DNA from: Celeribacter baekdonensis
GTDB taxonomy: Bacteria > Pseudomonadota > Alphaproteobacteria > Rhodobacterales > Rhodobacteraceae
Direction: 5' to 3'
Length of the DNA stretch: 64,000 nucleotides
Assembly (NCBI RefSeq): GCF_900102315.1
Contig: NZ_FNBL01000016.1
Location: 1-64,000, forward strand
Shown here: positions 25,479-34,238 of the stretch, piece by piece
Numbering within the stretch: position 1 is the stretch's first letter
Layout: the number at the start of each line of letters is the position of its first letter
Translations under genes and position numbers: made by a program
The notes under the pieces: model-generated
What the model was told of the DNA's origin: nothing
Database searches by the model: none
What the model saw: the letters and a program-made list of their open reading frames with translations, nothing else

Positions 25479-26448
25479 CCCCAGCACCTCGCATGTTTGT
25501 CTGGTCGCCGACACGGTAACCCAGCACGACGCCAGCTTTGCCAATCGCACGCTTGAATTCACCGAAGCCACGTACCTGAAAGCGGTGGTCGGCGGCCTCA
25601 CCGACGCAGGCTTTCGCGTCACCCACCTGGACAGCCCAGGGGCGCTGGCCGCTCAGGCACCCGCGCTGTTGCGCGAGGACGCGGTCGTTATCAGCCTGTG
25701 GTCAGGCACGCGCACGCGCACGCGGCGCACGCTGGTGCCATCGACCTGCGAGGGGCTGGGGCTGCGCTATGTCGGAGCGGACGCCTACAGCGCGATCGTC
25801 TGCCAGGACAAGGACCTGGCAAAAAGCTATGCTTGGCGCCATGGCATTGCCGGGCCGGCGGGGCAGGTTGTCGATCCCGGCAGACCGTTTGAACCCGACC
25901 CGCGCCTGACCTCGCCCTTCGTGGTCAAACCCCTGGCCGAGGGCGGTTCGATCGGCATTGACCAACGGGCCTTCTGCCCAGGGTGGGAGGAGGCTGCGCG
26001 CCAAGTCGCCACCCTGCAAGAGGCCCTGGCCTGCCCGGTGCTGATCGAAGAATTCTTGGAAGGCGACGAGGTCTCGATCTGCCTGATGGGCGCGGATGGC
26101 GACAGCGCGCAGTTGGCCGCCGTGCGGTTGGATGTCGAGGGGTTTGACCTGGCGCGCGGGATCTGGTCGATGGAGGTCAAAAAGACCTTGACCCGCCCGA
26201 CGGAAAACACCCCGATCACCCATGCCCTTGACCCCGCGCTGCTCCGCGCCTGCCGGCGCTTGTTCGACAGTTTCGAAAAGGTCGACTACATGCGCATCGA
26301 CGGTCGCATGACGCGCGACGGGTTCCGCTTGATCGAGCTGACCCCGGACGTGCACCTTGGCCCGACGGCCAGTTTCGCCCAATCCATGGCGTCGCTGGGG
26401 GTGGAGTATCCCGACATGTGGCGTACCCTGATATCCTTGGCGACTTGA
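25468..26448 (+). CDS. ATP-grasp ligase, D-Ala-D-Ala-ligase-like
   Basis: A 326-aa protein with an ATP-grasp layout: an N-terminal Rossmann-like region (to about 100), CQDKDLAKSYAWRHGI (about 112-126), the nucleotide-binding PFVVKPLAEGGSIGI (150-164) and VLIEEFLEGDEVSICLMG (191-208). The C-terminal metal region reads LIELTPDVHLGPTASF, where D-Ala-D-Ala ligases usually have an E-x-N motif, so the substrate may differ. Such enzymes join amino acids or acids through an acyl-phosphate. It is coupled to the YbaK-like gene and convergent with the STAND gene 23 bp away. Confidence 0.8.
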   Translation: MTTDPSTSHVCLVADTVTQHDASFANRTLEFTEATYLKAVVGGLTDAGFRVTHLDSPGALAAQAPALLREDAVVISLWSGTRTRTRRTLVPSTCEGLGLRYVGADAYSAIVCQDKDLAKSYAWRHGIAGPAGQVVDPGRPFEPDPRLTSPFVVKPLAEGGSIGIDQRAFCPGWEEAARQVATLQEALACPVLIEEFLEGDEVSICLMGADGDSAQLAAVRLDVEGFDLARGIWSMEVKKTLTRPTENTPITHALDPALLRACRRLFDSFEKVDYMRIDGRMTRDGFRLIELTPDVHLGPTASFAQSMASLGVEYPDMWRTLISLAT

Positions 26449-26471
26449 CGACCACGCACAGGGGCGACAGG

Positions 26472-28907
26472 TCACGGGTTCGCGGTAGAGCAAGAAGCCC
26501 GGTTCAGGTCCAGTGGGAAATGCCACTTCGACAGGAACGAATAATGAAAAGGCTGCCCAGCCAGAAAGGTGGAATCACCGTCTGGCAAGGTGGTGCCGAA
26601 CAGCCGTGCCTGCCAAAGGTCCGTGTGGATCATGTCGATCCCGCGCGCCTTTTCCATGCGCGCCTCGGCCGTGGGCGCATCGCCCGCAGCCGAGGCCCAC
26701 CGGGACCAGTTCCAGTGGAGACTGCGCCACAGCCCCTGGTTCGACAGGGCATGATGAGTCAGCAGACGCTCGGCCGCAGCGAACAGGGCCTCGGTGTCGG
26801 GATCACCGGTCAGCGCCCCGACCACCGCTAGGTTCTGCGCCAGCACGATCCGGTCGAACGGATCCTGCGCGCCGTCGCGGGCCAGCAGGAAGAGTATGCG
26901 CGTGCCCTCGCCATGCTGGCCCGCCGACAACTGGATCACCCCGCGATTGTTCAGCATCTGCGCATGGCCTGTGGCCTGGCCGGTCATCATCTGTTCGGCC
27001 TGGGCCAGTTCGGCAGAGGCCTCGTCCAGCCGCCCCAATCGGCCCAACTGCATGCCCAGGGCATTGCGCGAATGGGCTGCCTCACGCATCTGCCCACGCG
27101 CCGCGAACAGCTCGGCGCTCTGGCGTAAGGGCGCCAGGCTGTCGCCATAGGACAGGAAGATATCGGCATTGCGCAGCAGATAGGGGAAATAGGGGCTGCG
27201 CGGGGTTTCCGGTCGGGCGACGACCTGGCGATAGAGCGCCAGCGCCGCATCACGTTGGTGAATCGAAGCCAGCGCGGCTAGCCGCACCACCGCGAACCCG
27301 GTGTGATCGCGACAGCCCGCCAACTGTTCGGGTGCGGTCAGCGCAAGGGTTTCATCGACCTGATCCAGCCGCCCGGCGACCGCCGTCCGCGCCAGGCGAT
27401 CCATCTCGCCCGACAGCTCCAACCGATCCAGCAGAAGTGCCACCGAAGCATAGGCTTCCAGTTCAAACAACAGGCCAGCGACCTTGCGCAGGCCCGACAG
27501 GCCTAGATCCCGCGCGCCCTCGGCAATCTGCTGGCCGAACAGGGTCGCGGCGGCCTCCAACACCGCCACGATGCGGTCACGGAAATGACTGTTGTCGCCG
27601 ATCGCCTCAAGCCTCGACAGGGCGCGGTGCAGGGTATGTTCCTCGCAATGTTCGATCGCCAGGCGCAGTTGGAACAGCCACTGATCGTCGGTCTCGGCCT
27701 GATCGCCATAAACGTCGATCCAGGTCTTGCGCGCAATCTGGACCATCGCAGGGGGCGCCAGGTCTTCCATAGCGCGGGCCAACCCATCATGGGCAAAGGC
27801 CACCTGACCGCCACCCAGGGTGATCATCTCGTTCAACGCCAGCTCCATGCGCGCTACGCGCAACTGGTCGGGGTCCAGCCCCTGACCCGCCAGCCTGTCC
27901 ATGAAATGGTCCAGGAGAGCCGCCGGTGCCGCCCCGTCATGCAGATGCAGGGTCACAGCCAGAAAGCGTTCATCGCGACTCATCGTCTTGAACAGTTGCG
28001 CATAACTGTCGCCGTCCGAAACCTGCGTGGCATTCAGCCCGGCACCGGAGCGCACCACCTTCGCTAGGTTGTGGATCCCGCGCAGATCGCCGCCATCCTG
28101 GTGATAGACCTGCGACAGGCGCTGGTCCTTGGTGACGCCCATGTTGCGCGCAACCTCGGCGTAATGAGTATAGGTCAGAGGCAACAACATCCGCGCCTTG
28201 CAGGTAAAGCCTGCGCGGTCGAACTCCTCGACCAGTTCACCCAGGCTCCAGGTCACGAAAGGGCTCTGCGCCTCGATCTGGGTGATCTCACACAACACCA
28301 TGCTGTCCTTGCGCCAGGTCACATCTTCGACCAGAAACCCCAACGTCGCCTCGTCGATCAGATGGATGTTCTCCAGGATCAACCCGACTGGATGGTGTTC
28401 CACCACCGCGCGCACATAGCGTTTCAGATAGGTCACCGCGGCCTGTCCGTTCATGTCCAACAGCTCTTCGGGCTTGAACTCACCCAGGCTGAAGCGGCGT
28501 TCCAAGAAGCCCTTGATCTGGCGTACCAGAGGCACGTCCAGTTCCTTCAACAGCTCGTTGGCGACCTCAAGCCCCAGGTGTTCGTCGGTCAGATAGGCCT
28601 TTAGGTTCTTGTTGAACTCCTCGATGCTGAGGATCTTGGCCCCGGTTTCGGCGGCCTTTTGCAGGGCGGCGGCGATCTGGGTCAGGAACACCCCGTCCTC
28701 CAGGCGCGACCCGCGCGAGCGGCGAATGCGCACGCGTACTAGATCGCGGCCCTCGTGTCGCTGGGCGACCTCGTCCATGAAGCGGCTTTTGCCGATGCCC
28801 GATGCCGCCTCGAGGAACAAGCAAAAGGGTTTGTCCCAGTGCCCATGCAACAGGCTCAACACATCAGACAGGTCGTCGGTTCGATTGACGAAAGGTAAAT
28901 CACTCAT
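26472..28907 (-). CDS. STAND-type ATPase with C-terminal TPR-like repeats
   Basis: An 811-aa protein. The N-terminal AAA/STAND NTPase has a P-loop at residues 33-41 (EAASGIGKS, the first Gly replaced), a DLVRVRIRRSRGSRLEDGV segment and a Walker B-like GLILENIHLIDE near 175-186. From about 480 to the end, repeated helical pairs (for example AAHSRNALGMQLGRLGRLDE and QMLNNRGVIQLSAGQHGEG) look like TPR repeats. Many STAND proteins sense phage or stress and trigger an attached effector. No N-terminal effector domain is visible here, so the effector may be a neighbour. The role is inferred. Confidence 0.8.
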   Translation of the reverse strand: MSDLPFVNRTDDLSDVLSLLHGHWDKPFCLFLEAASGIGKSRFMDEVAQRHEGRDLVRVRIRRSRGSRLEDGVFLTQIAAALQKAAETGAKILSIEEFNKNLKAYLTDEHLGLEVANELLKELDVPLVRQIKGFLERRFSLGEFKPEELLDMNGQAAVTYLKRYVRAVVEHHPVGLILENIHLIDEATLGFLVEDVTWRKDSMVLCEITQIEAQSPFVTWSLGELVEEFDRAGFTCKARMLLPLTYTHYAEVARNMGVTKDQRLSQVYHQDGGDLRGIHNLAKVVRSGAGLNATQVSDGDSYAQLFKTMSRDERFLAVTLHLHDGAAPAALLDHFMDRLAGQGLDPDQLRVARMELALNEMITLGGGQVAFAHDGLARAMEDLAPPAMVQIARKTWIDVYGDQAETDDQWLFQLRLAIEHCEEHTLHRALSRLEAIGDNSHFRDRIVAVLEAAATLFGQQIAEGARDLGLSGLRKVAGLLFELEAYASVALLLDRLELSGEMDRLARTAVAGRLDQVDETLALTAPEQLAGCRDHTGFAVVRLAALASIHQRDAALALYRQVVARPETPRSPYFPYLLRNADIFLSYGDSLAPLRQSAELFAARGQMREAAHSRNALGMQLGRLGRLDEASAELAQAEQMMTGQATGHAQMLNNRGVIQLSAGQHGEGTRILFLLARDGAQDPFDRIVLAQNLAVVGALTGDPDTEALFAAAERLLTHHALSNQGLWRSLHWNWSRWASAAGDAPTAEARMEKARGIDMIHTDLWQARLFGTTLPDGDSTFLAGQPFHYSFLSKWHFPLDLNRASCSTANP

Positions 28908-29115
28908 CGCGAAAACTCTTCAACGCTGCAAATCCGCGCCCAGCATAGGCAAAGCCGCCACCTCAGGGAATACCAGTCTCGAAATGTCATACAAATCGCC
29001 ACATATAATATACATAATAAACCTTACAGGCCACTAAAATTTAGCTAGGGGCGCGCTACTTTGAACTGCGACTCCTATTATAAATCAATGGGTTATCTAA
29101 TTAGGAGATTGTGCC

Positions 29116-29400
29116 ATGTCTGGCTCCTACAAGCAATTGAACATCGAAGAACGGCGTAAAATCGAGCGCTGGCTGAGTGCTAAAGTTCCTGTCCGTGAGA
29201 TGGCGCGTGTGTTGAAGCGCTCGAAAGCGACGCCCTACCGTGAATTAAAGCGGAACTATTTTGTCGACGAGAGCCTGCCGAAATACGCGGGTTACTATGG
29301 CGCTGCTGCTCAGTTGAAAGCCGATGACCGACGTTCGCGACAACGCAAGCTGATCAAGCATCCAGATCTCGCCAAATTCTGTCCAAGAGATGGGGAGTAG
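29116..29400 (+). pseudogene. Truncated IS30-family transposase
   Basis: The N-terminal 85 residues match IS30-type transposases: SYKQLNIEERRKIERWLS, then a helix-turn-helix with VPVREMARVLKRSKATPYRELKRN. Sequence similarity stops near LIKHPDLAKF, after which the frame closes in unrelated sequence. The DDE catalytic domain is absent, so the element cannot be active by itself. GGAGATTG precedes the ATG. It marks past transposition at the border of the accessory region. Confidence 0.75.
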
Positions 29401-29721
29401 CTCATTGAAATCAAGCGAGTGGTTTTTCTCTTTGCCATCGTGGATCGTCTCTTTCATCATGCGACCCACCTTAAACGCTGGTCCGAATTCCCGCGACCTC
29501 CTCTTCCATAAGGCGCTCATCGATATGTGACGCTTGTAAGTTCTACCCAATTCGGATGACTGCACGGGACAAACGAGGCGTGTTCATCTATTCTGGTTTC
29601 GCGACAACACATGACTGAGCGTTAGAAGGGTTGATGCCGGGCGCAATGCCAATACATGACGTGAAATCCTCCAAGCCGTTTCGGACGATTACTCCCAAAC
29701 AAAGAGGACGGGGGCCCGACA
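29401..29721. other. Intergenic sequence between IS30 remnant and HAD gene
   Basis: No gene is supported. A minus-strand frame at 29245-29565 overlaps the transposase fragment and was not accepted. The stretch is probably scar sequence from the insertion or deletion that removed the transposase C-terminus. Confidence 0.4.
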
Positions 29722-30381
29722 TTGCCAGTTTCTCAACTTACTCCCAAACTCGTGATCTTCGACTGTGATGGTGTGCTCGTCGACTCTGAGCCGACCTTCA
29801 ATCGCGTCCTGCATACTTACTTGCTTTCGACTGGCGCACGCCTGTCACTCGTCGAATGCTGCAATCTGTTCGTCGGTAAGAGCAGACATGATGTCGAACG
29901 TTACGTGAGTGACAGGGGATTGCGCCTTCCAGAGAAATGGCCGCAGGATTTCTACAACAGAGTTCTCGACGCTCTTAGGACAGACGTCACGCCGATCCCG
30001 GGTGCCCGTGAGGCGGTGGCGTTGATTTCGTCGGCTGGCATACCGCTCTGCGTTGCCTCCAATGGGCTCCTGGCAAAGATGCATGTCACGCTGGAACAGA
30101 CAGGGCTGCTTTCCTGGTTTGAAGGAAAAATGTATTCAGCTTATGATGTCGGCGCCAGCAAACCCGCGCCTGATGTGTTTTTACATGCGGCCAAAATGAA
30201 TGGCGTTGCGCCGGAAAACTGCGTGGTAGTCGAGGACAGCGTGAGCGGATTTGAAGCGGCTTTCAATGCTGCTATGACTTGTTTTGCCTATGTCCCAAAG
30301 ACGGCATTGAAACCAGACGACCTCTTCGGTGCGCGACGGCTAACCGATATGGCTGACCTACCGAAACTGTTGGGGCTTTGA
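29722..30381 (+). CDS. HAD-family phosphatase (subfamily IA, phosphosugar type)
   Basis: A 219-aa cytoplasmic hydrolase. The HAD motifs are intact: motif I FDCDGVLVDSEP with the nucleophile Asp, motif II CVASNG, motif III Lys in ASKPAPDVFLHAA, and motif IV VVVEDSVSGFEAA. The insertion cap and overall length fit phosphosugar phosphatases of the 6-phosphogluconate or beta-phosphoglucomutase-like group. The substrate cannot be fixed from sequence. The start is a TTG at 29722, as no ATG is near. It stands alone beside the IS30 remnant, with an inverted repeat (CAGACCCG / CGGGTCTG at 30487-30520) downstream. Confidence 0.85.
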   Translation: MPVSQLTPKLVIFDCDGVLVDSEPTFNRVLHTYLLSTGARLSLVECCNLFVGKSRHDVERYVSDRGLRLPEKWPQDFYNRVLDALRTDVTPIPGAREAVALISSAGIPLCVASNGLLAKMHVTLEQTGLLSWFEGKMYSAYDVGASKPAPDVFLHAAKMNGVAPENCVVVEDSVSGFEAAFNAAMTCFAYVPKTALKPDDLFGARRLTDMADLPKLLGL

Positions 30382-30743
30382 GAGCGATCAATCCAAGGTC
30401 AGCAACCAGCTTTGCAGAGACCGAAAAGTCTATGCCGGGCTGCACGATCTTTATCCGAGTAGACAAAGGTGTGACGTGCGAAGGAACAGACCCGTTAAGT
30501 ATATTACATTTTCGGGTCTGCTTCACCAATTATTGTTATTGATCGACTGGGTGAGCTATAGGCCCAAGCGAGACATCACACGGATGCCAGACCATGAGCT
30601 GAAACAACTCAACAATACGCCCGGAAAATACCTTGGTTAGAAAACCCCTTTAGCAGTCTTCCAGAAAAGAATACTGGCCGAGATAGAACTCCCCCTACCT
30701 TCGGAGGCAATAGGGGTCGCGCTTCATCTAGCGCTCATAGATT
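30382..30743. other. Intergenic region downstream of the HAD gene
   Basis: Convergent gap between the HAD gene and the amidohydrolase. It contains an inverted repeat CAGACCCG (30487-30494) / CGGGTCTG (30513-30520) that could be the end signal of the HAD gene. Nothing else is supported. Confidence 0.4.
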
Positions 30744-30766
30744 GCGACCGGCACGAAACCGGTCGC
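30744..30766 (-). terminator. Hairpin after the amidohydrolase gene
   Basis: GCGACCGG-N7-CCGGTCGC with perfect 8-bp arms, 12 bp beyond the amidohydrolase stop. No long T-run follows, so termination strength is uncertain. Confidence 0.55.
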
Positions 30767-30777
30767 ATCGCCTGGTG

Positions 30778-32016
30778 TCAGCCTTTTTTGCGCGCTTCGA
30801 GTTTCCAGTCCGACATCGTCGGCTCGATATTGAAGAGCTTCAGAGCGTTACCGCCCAGAATATCCCGCTTGGCCTGTTCCTTCAGGAACGGGAGATCGTA
30901 GATCGTGCTCGGAAGATCCATGTCCCAATGCGGATAGTCCGACGAATAGAGCAACTGCGACTCGGCGTTCATCATCTTGAACGTCACTTCCAGCGCCTCC
31001 CGGTTGTCGACAAGCTCCATCGGCTGCGACGAATAGAACATCTCGCGCATGTAGTCGCTGGGCTTTTTCTTCAAAAGCGGCGCGTCAGAGGTGCGCATCA
31101 TGTATTCGTTGTCCAGACGCTGCATCAGGAACGGCACCCAGGCCAACCCGCTTTCGATCCAGAGGGTTTTCAGTTTCGGGAAGCGTTCCGGCATCCCGTT
31201 CAGCACCCAGTTCGTCATGTGGATCATGTTGCAGAAGCTGAATCCGAGCGCGTGCACCGAGATGAATTTGTTCAACTGCGCCAGCGACGAATCCGCCCAG
31301 TGATAGGCTGCATGGAAGCCGAGAGGTTTGCCGTGCTCTTCCAGCTTAGCAAAGATGCGCATGTTGGCATTGTCATGCACAGGCCGTTTCAGATAGCCGG
31401 TAGATAGGAAGCCGACGACGCCCTTGCGTTCAGCGAATTCGTCGATCATCTTCTCGGCTTCATGCGGCTCGTTCATCGGAAGGTAGACCATCGAACAGAT
31501 GCGTTTGTCCTCTTCCAGAATGCGCTCGCAGAGCCATCTGTTATAGGCGCGGGCCATGTTGACCTCGACCTCCGGCTGCGGATGGGTCGCCAGCAACAGC
31601 ATCGGCGTCGGGAAAAGGCAAGCCACATCCACCCCCATGGCATCCATCCAGCGACGGGTCAGGGTGATGTCGCGATGCGGACTTTCGGGCACTTTTTCCT
31701 TGTTGCGCCCGGCATAGCGCGTCACGCGCCCGGCCATGTCCTGCGATCCGATGGCCTGAGGAATAAGGCTGGCACGCCCGACATTGCCCGCCGACAAACC
31801 GAGATGCCGCATGACCGGATCATCCATGTACTGGAGGATTTCGGGCAGGGCCTCGGTTTCGTAATGGTGGCTGTCCACATCACAAATGAAGAAGTCTTTG
31901 TAATTGCGCTCTTCCGCCTGTTTGCGAGCATTTTTCAACAGCTTCGTCGTGTTGAATTCCTTGATCGCAGGATCGTTGTCAGAGCTATAGTTCAGTGCGT
32001 TAGGTGTCAGTGACAT
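30778..32016 (-). CDS. Amidohydrolase-family (COG2159) hydrolase or decarboxylase
   Basis: A 412-aa protein of the amidohydrolase-2 group, whose members include metal-dependent decarboxylases such as ACMSD and gamma-resorcylate decarboxylase and ring-opening hydrolases. Metal-site features are visible: CDVDSHHYE near the N-terminus, a central GFHAAYHW histidine, WIESGLAWVPF, and a late YSSDYPHWD aspartate. It heads leftwards in one run with a 99-aa protein and a Rieske ferredoxin, divergent from a MarR regulator. That suggests an aromatic-acid step controlled by this MarR protein. The exact reaction is unknown. Confidence 0.85.
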   Translation of the reverse strand: MSLTPNALNYSSDNDPAIKEFNTTKLLKNARKQAEERNYKDFFICDVDSHHYETEALPEILQYMDDPVMRHLGLSAGNVGRASLIPQAIGSQDMAGRVTRYAGRNKEKVPESPHRDITLTRRWMDAMGVDVACLFPTPMLLLATHPQPEVEVNMARAYNRWLCERILEEDKRICSMVYLPMNEPHEAEKMIDEFAERKGVVGFLSTGYLKRPVHDNANMRIFAKLEEHGKPLGFHAAYHWADSSLAQLNKFISVHALGFSFCNMIHMTNWVLNGMPERFPKLKTLWIESGLAWVPFLMQRLDNEYMMRTSDAPLLKKKPSDYMREMFYSSQPMELVDNREALEVTFKMMNAESQLLYSSDYPHWDMDLPSTIYDLPFLKEQAKRDILGGNALKLFNIEPTMSDWKLEARKKG

Positions 32017-32037
32017 TTGAGGTATCGCTCCCTGTCC

Positions 32038-32337
32038 TTAATTTTTCAGCGTTTGCCACATGCCCAGTTCGAACGCCGCCATATCGGCCGCTTCGAGCAG
32101 GCCGGTGGTGGCAATGGCCACTTCGGTCGCCGAGACATCGCTGTCGTTCGGGAAAGCTGCCAGATCCTTGTCGCTTTCGCGCAGACCGGCATAAACGCGG
32201 ATCAACCCAGCCAGAAGGGATTGCATTTGTGTAAGGCTGAGCCCATCGCCATCAGGCGCACGCAAAGCACGAAGCACATCATCGACAGAGGCGTCCAGCG
32301 TATTGGTTTGCGGGGTCATTTTTTCAAACTTCGACAT
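32038..32337 (-). CDS. Small acidic protein (99 aa), function unknown
   Basis: Lies between the Rieske ferredoxin and amidohydrolase genes and overlaps the ferredoxin end by 14 bp, so it is in the same operon. The start at 32337 (MSKFEKMTPQTN) is chosen, with GGATGAAAACATCT upstream; ATGs at 32358, 32349 and 32319 are alternatives. The protein looks helical (VLRALRAPDGDGLSLTQM, LLEAADMAAFELGMWQ) without motifs. It may be an accessory subunit of the amidohydrolase or the ferredoxin partner. This is inference from position. Confidence 0.65.
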   Translation of the reverse strand: MSKFEKMTPQTNTLDASVDDVLRALRAPDGDGLSLTQMQSLLAGLIRVYAGLRESDKDLAAFPNDSDVSATEVAIATTGLLEAADMAAFELGMWQTLKN

Positions 32338-32689
32338 AGATGTTTTCATCCCGCTCAATCACCTTGTAGCGATTGAGACGAATTTTCGGGTCGCCCAGGG
32401 CCTCGCCGGTTTCGATCTTGAATTCCCAACCGTGCCAGGGGCACACGAAATGCATTTCGTCCGTATCGAAGCTTTGCTTGAGCGGGCGACGCTCTTCGTC
32501 GAATTCGACACAGACCTTGGGCATCTTGAGCCCTTCGCACACCGGCCCACCCTGGTGAGGGCAGACGTTGCGATAGGCCACGACCGTTCCTTTGTGACGG
32601 ATCACACCGATCTCCACACCTTCGAGCTCACAGATTTTCGCAGTAGTCTCGCTGATATCCGATGAGGCACACAACAGTTTTTCAGGCAT
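32324..32689 (-). CDS. Rieske [2Fe-2S] ferredoxin-type protein
   Basis: A 121-aa protein from the ATG at 32689 with GGAGGAGAG upstream. The Rieske cluster ligands are complete: CPHQGGPVCEG (Cys-x-His) and CPWHGWEF (Cys-x2-His). Single-domain Rieske proteins carry electrons to ring-hydroxylating oxygenases or form small oxygenase-associated subunits. Here the gene opens the operon that ends with the amidohydrolase, and twin MarR-type operators sit directly upstream. It could also serve the dioxygenase at 39.2 kb, although that system has its own [2Fe-2S] reductase. Confidence 0.9.
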   Translation of the reverse strand: MPEKLLCASSDISETTAKICELEGVEIGVIRHKGTVVAYRNVCPHQGGPVCEGLKMPKVCVEFDEERRPLKQSFDTDEMHFVCPWHGWEFKIETGEALGDPKIRLNRYKVIERDENIYVEV

Positions 32690-32706
32690 ACACTCTCCTC
32701 CGTTAT

Positions 32707-32749
32707 AGTAAGCAAATCTTACTGTTAACATAGTAAGATTGTCTTACTA
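32707..32749. promoter_or_regulatory. Twin MarR-type operators between ferredoxin and marR genes
   Basis: Two near-identical palindromes, AGTAAG-N5-CTTACT at 32707-32723 and TAGTAAGATTGTCTTACTA at 32731-32749, have centres 25 bp apart. They fill the divergent promoter region 20-60 bp from both start codons, as expected for an autoregulating MarR repressor. Confidence 0.75.
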
Positions 32750-32794
32750 TATGGAATGCTTTAGGTTTCGTCAAGAATTTAAGGGCCTAAAATA

Positions 32795-33253
32795 ATGATG
32801 AATAACAATGTCATAGGTGAATCCCCCTCGCAAAAACGCGGGCTGGGCGCGTCCCTTCGCCTCGCCAATCATCTCTATGGCAAGCTGTTGCAAAAGCGTT
32901 TGATCGATTCTGATCTGAGCATGGCGCAATACATCCATCTCAGGACACTGAAAGAAGAAGGACGCCTCAGCCAATCGGAACTCTCCGCACAGCTCGGCAT
33001 CGAAAAAGCCTCATCGACGCGTGTCCTTGACGAGCTCGCACAGAGAAACCTCATCCGCCGCGAACGTCATAAACAGGACAGGCGCATGATCATCGTCAGC
33101 CTATCGGAAGAGGGGCATAAGAAAATCGACGAGGCCATGTCCTCGGCCAAAGTCGCCGCCAGACTCGCCTCCGAAAATTTCGACGAGGGCGAATTGCTCC
33201 AGCTTTTCGCTTCGCTGGACAAAATCATCAAAACTCTCTCGACCGCCACCTGA
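32795..33253 (+). CDS. MarR-family transcriptional regulator
   Basis: A 152-aa winged-helix regulator. The HTH core is clear (LSQSELSAQLGIEKASSTRVLDELAQRNLI), followed by the wing RRERHKQDRRMIIVSLSEEG. MarR dimers bind palindromes and are released by small aromatic ligands. It is divergent from the ferredoxin/amidohydrolase operon, with two matching palindromes between them, so it most likely represses that operon and itself. Its C-terminus abuts the end of the EamA transporter gene convergently (21 bp gap). Confidence 0.9.
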   Translation: MMNNNVIGESPSQKRGLGASLRLANHLYGKLLQKRLIDSDLSMAQYIHLRTLKEEGRLSQSELSAQLGIEKASSTRVLDELAQRNLIRRERHKQDRRMIIVSLSEEGHKKIDEAMSSAKVAARLASENFDEGELLQLFASLDKIIKTLSTAT

Positions 33254-33274
33254 GCAGCGCTCGGGAAACCGAGA

Positions 33275-34210
33275 TCATGACAGAACCGGAGCGAGGGCCA
33301 GCAGGATCACCCCTGTCCCGGCCATCGCAGAGGACAGGTAGAACCTGCGTCCGGGGCGGTTTTCGGTTTTGAAGACATAAGCCGCAAACCAGACGGCAAA
33401 GAACATTTCGACAGACGAGATAAGCGCGACCACGGTCACATCGGCCAACATCAAGGCAAAAAACAACGTGATCTGCCCCGTGCTCATCGCCACGGCAGCC
33501 AAAAGCTGCCAGCCGCTCGGTTTCTCCAGCAGGGCGCGAAGCTGTGTCTGAGGGCTGTAACGCAAAATCGCAGACGCACCAAACCAGAACAATCCAGTCA
33601 ATGCGCCAACGAACACTCCGGCGAGCGGATCGGGCAAGTATTGCATGGCCATCTTGCGCGCGACCAGAGAACTGCCGTAGCCCCCAGCCGATCCAAGAGC
33701 CAGCAAACGCCCCTTTTGCCGCTCCGCAGCGGGACGCTCTGAAATGACGCCGGGAAGACCCGAACGGCGCGACGGGCTTGTCATCATCACGACCACGCCC
33801 GTGGTGACCAGAAGAAAGGCGACCATGATCGCCGGGGTCATCACCTCTCCAAGAAAGAAAAAGGCCAAAACGGCGGCGAAAACCGGAATGAGTCTGCGGA
33901 TCAGCCCGGTTTCGATCGCTCCCGCTAGTTCCACCGACCGAAAAAGCGTCAGTCGCCCCAAAACATTTCCCAAAAGCCCGGCGAGGACAAAATAGCCCAC
34001 GCCGAGAAAGACCGCCGACCCATATTCGGGCAGCGGCGGGCCGATCAAAAGCCAGAGCCCCCCGGAGACCGTGGCGGTCGTGACAATGGACAGGAACACA
34101 TCGTTGCCGCGTCCCCGGGCGGATTGAGCACTCTTGACGATGGCAACAGAACTCAACGCATAACAAAAAGCTCCGAATACGGCCAGAAGCCCCCCGAAAA
34201 CCGCTATCAT
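33275..34210 (-). CDS. EamA/DMT-superfamily transporter
   Basis: A 311-aa inner-membrane protein from the ATG at 34210, with GGAGG 7 nt before it. It has about ten hydrophobic segments arranged as two EamA repeats (first GGLLAVFGAFCYALSSVAIV, second LALGSAGGYGSSLVARKMAM). DMT transporters move metabolites, often as exporters. It is the last gene of the phthalate-type operon, so it may move the substrate or relieve an accumulating intermediate. That role is inference from operon position. Confidence 0.85.
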   Translation of the reverse strand: MIAVFGGLLAVFGAFCYALSSVAIVKSAQSARGRGNDVFLSIVTTATVSGGLWLLIGPPLPEYGSAVFLGVGYFVLAGLLGNVLGRLTLFRSVELAGAIETGLIRRLIPVFAAVLAFFFLGEVMTPAIMVAFLLVTTGVVVMMTSPSRRSGLPGVISERPAAERQKGRLLALGSAGGYGSSLVARKMAMQYLPDPLAGVFVGALTGLFWFGASAILRYSPQTQLRALLEKPSGWQLLAAVAMSTGQITLFFALMLADVTVVALISSVEMFFAVWFAAYVFKTENRPGRRFYLSSAMAGTGVILLALAPVLS

Positions 34211-34238
34211 GGGAATGCCTCCGACATGCCGCTGTTGA

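Noticed and set aside
29245-29565. Minus-strand frame of 106 codons over the IS30 remnant
   Set aside because: It overlaps the recognised transposase fragment and has no family resemblance or clear start signal.
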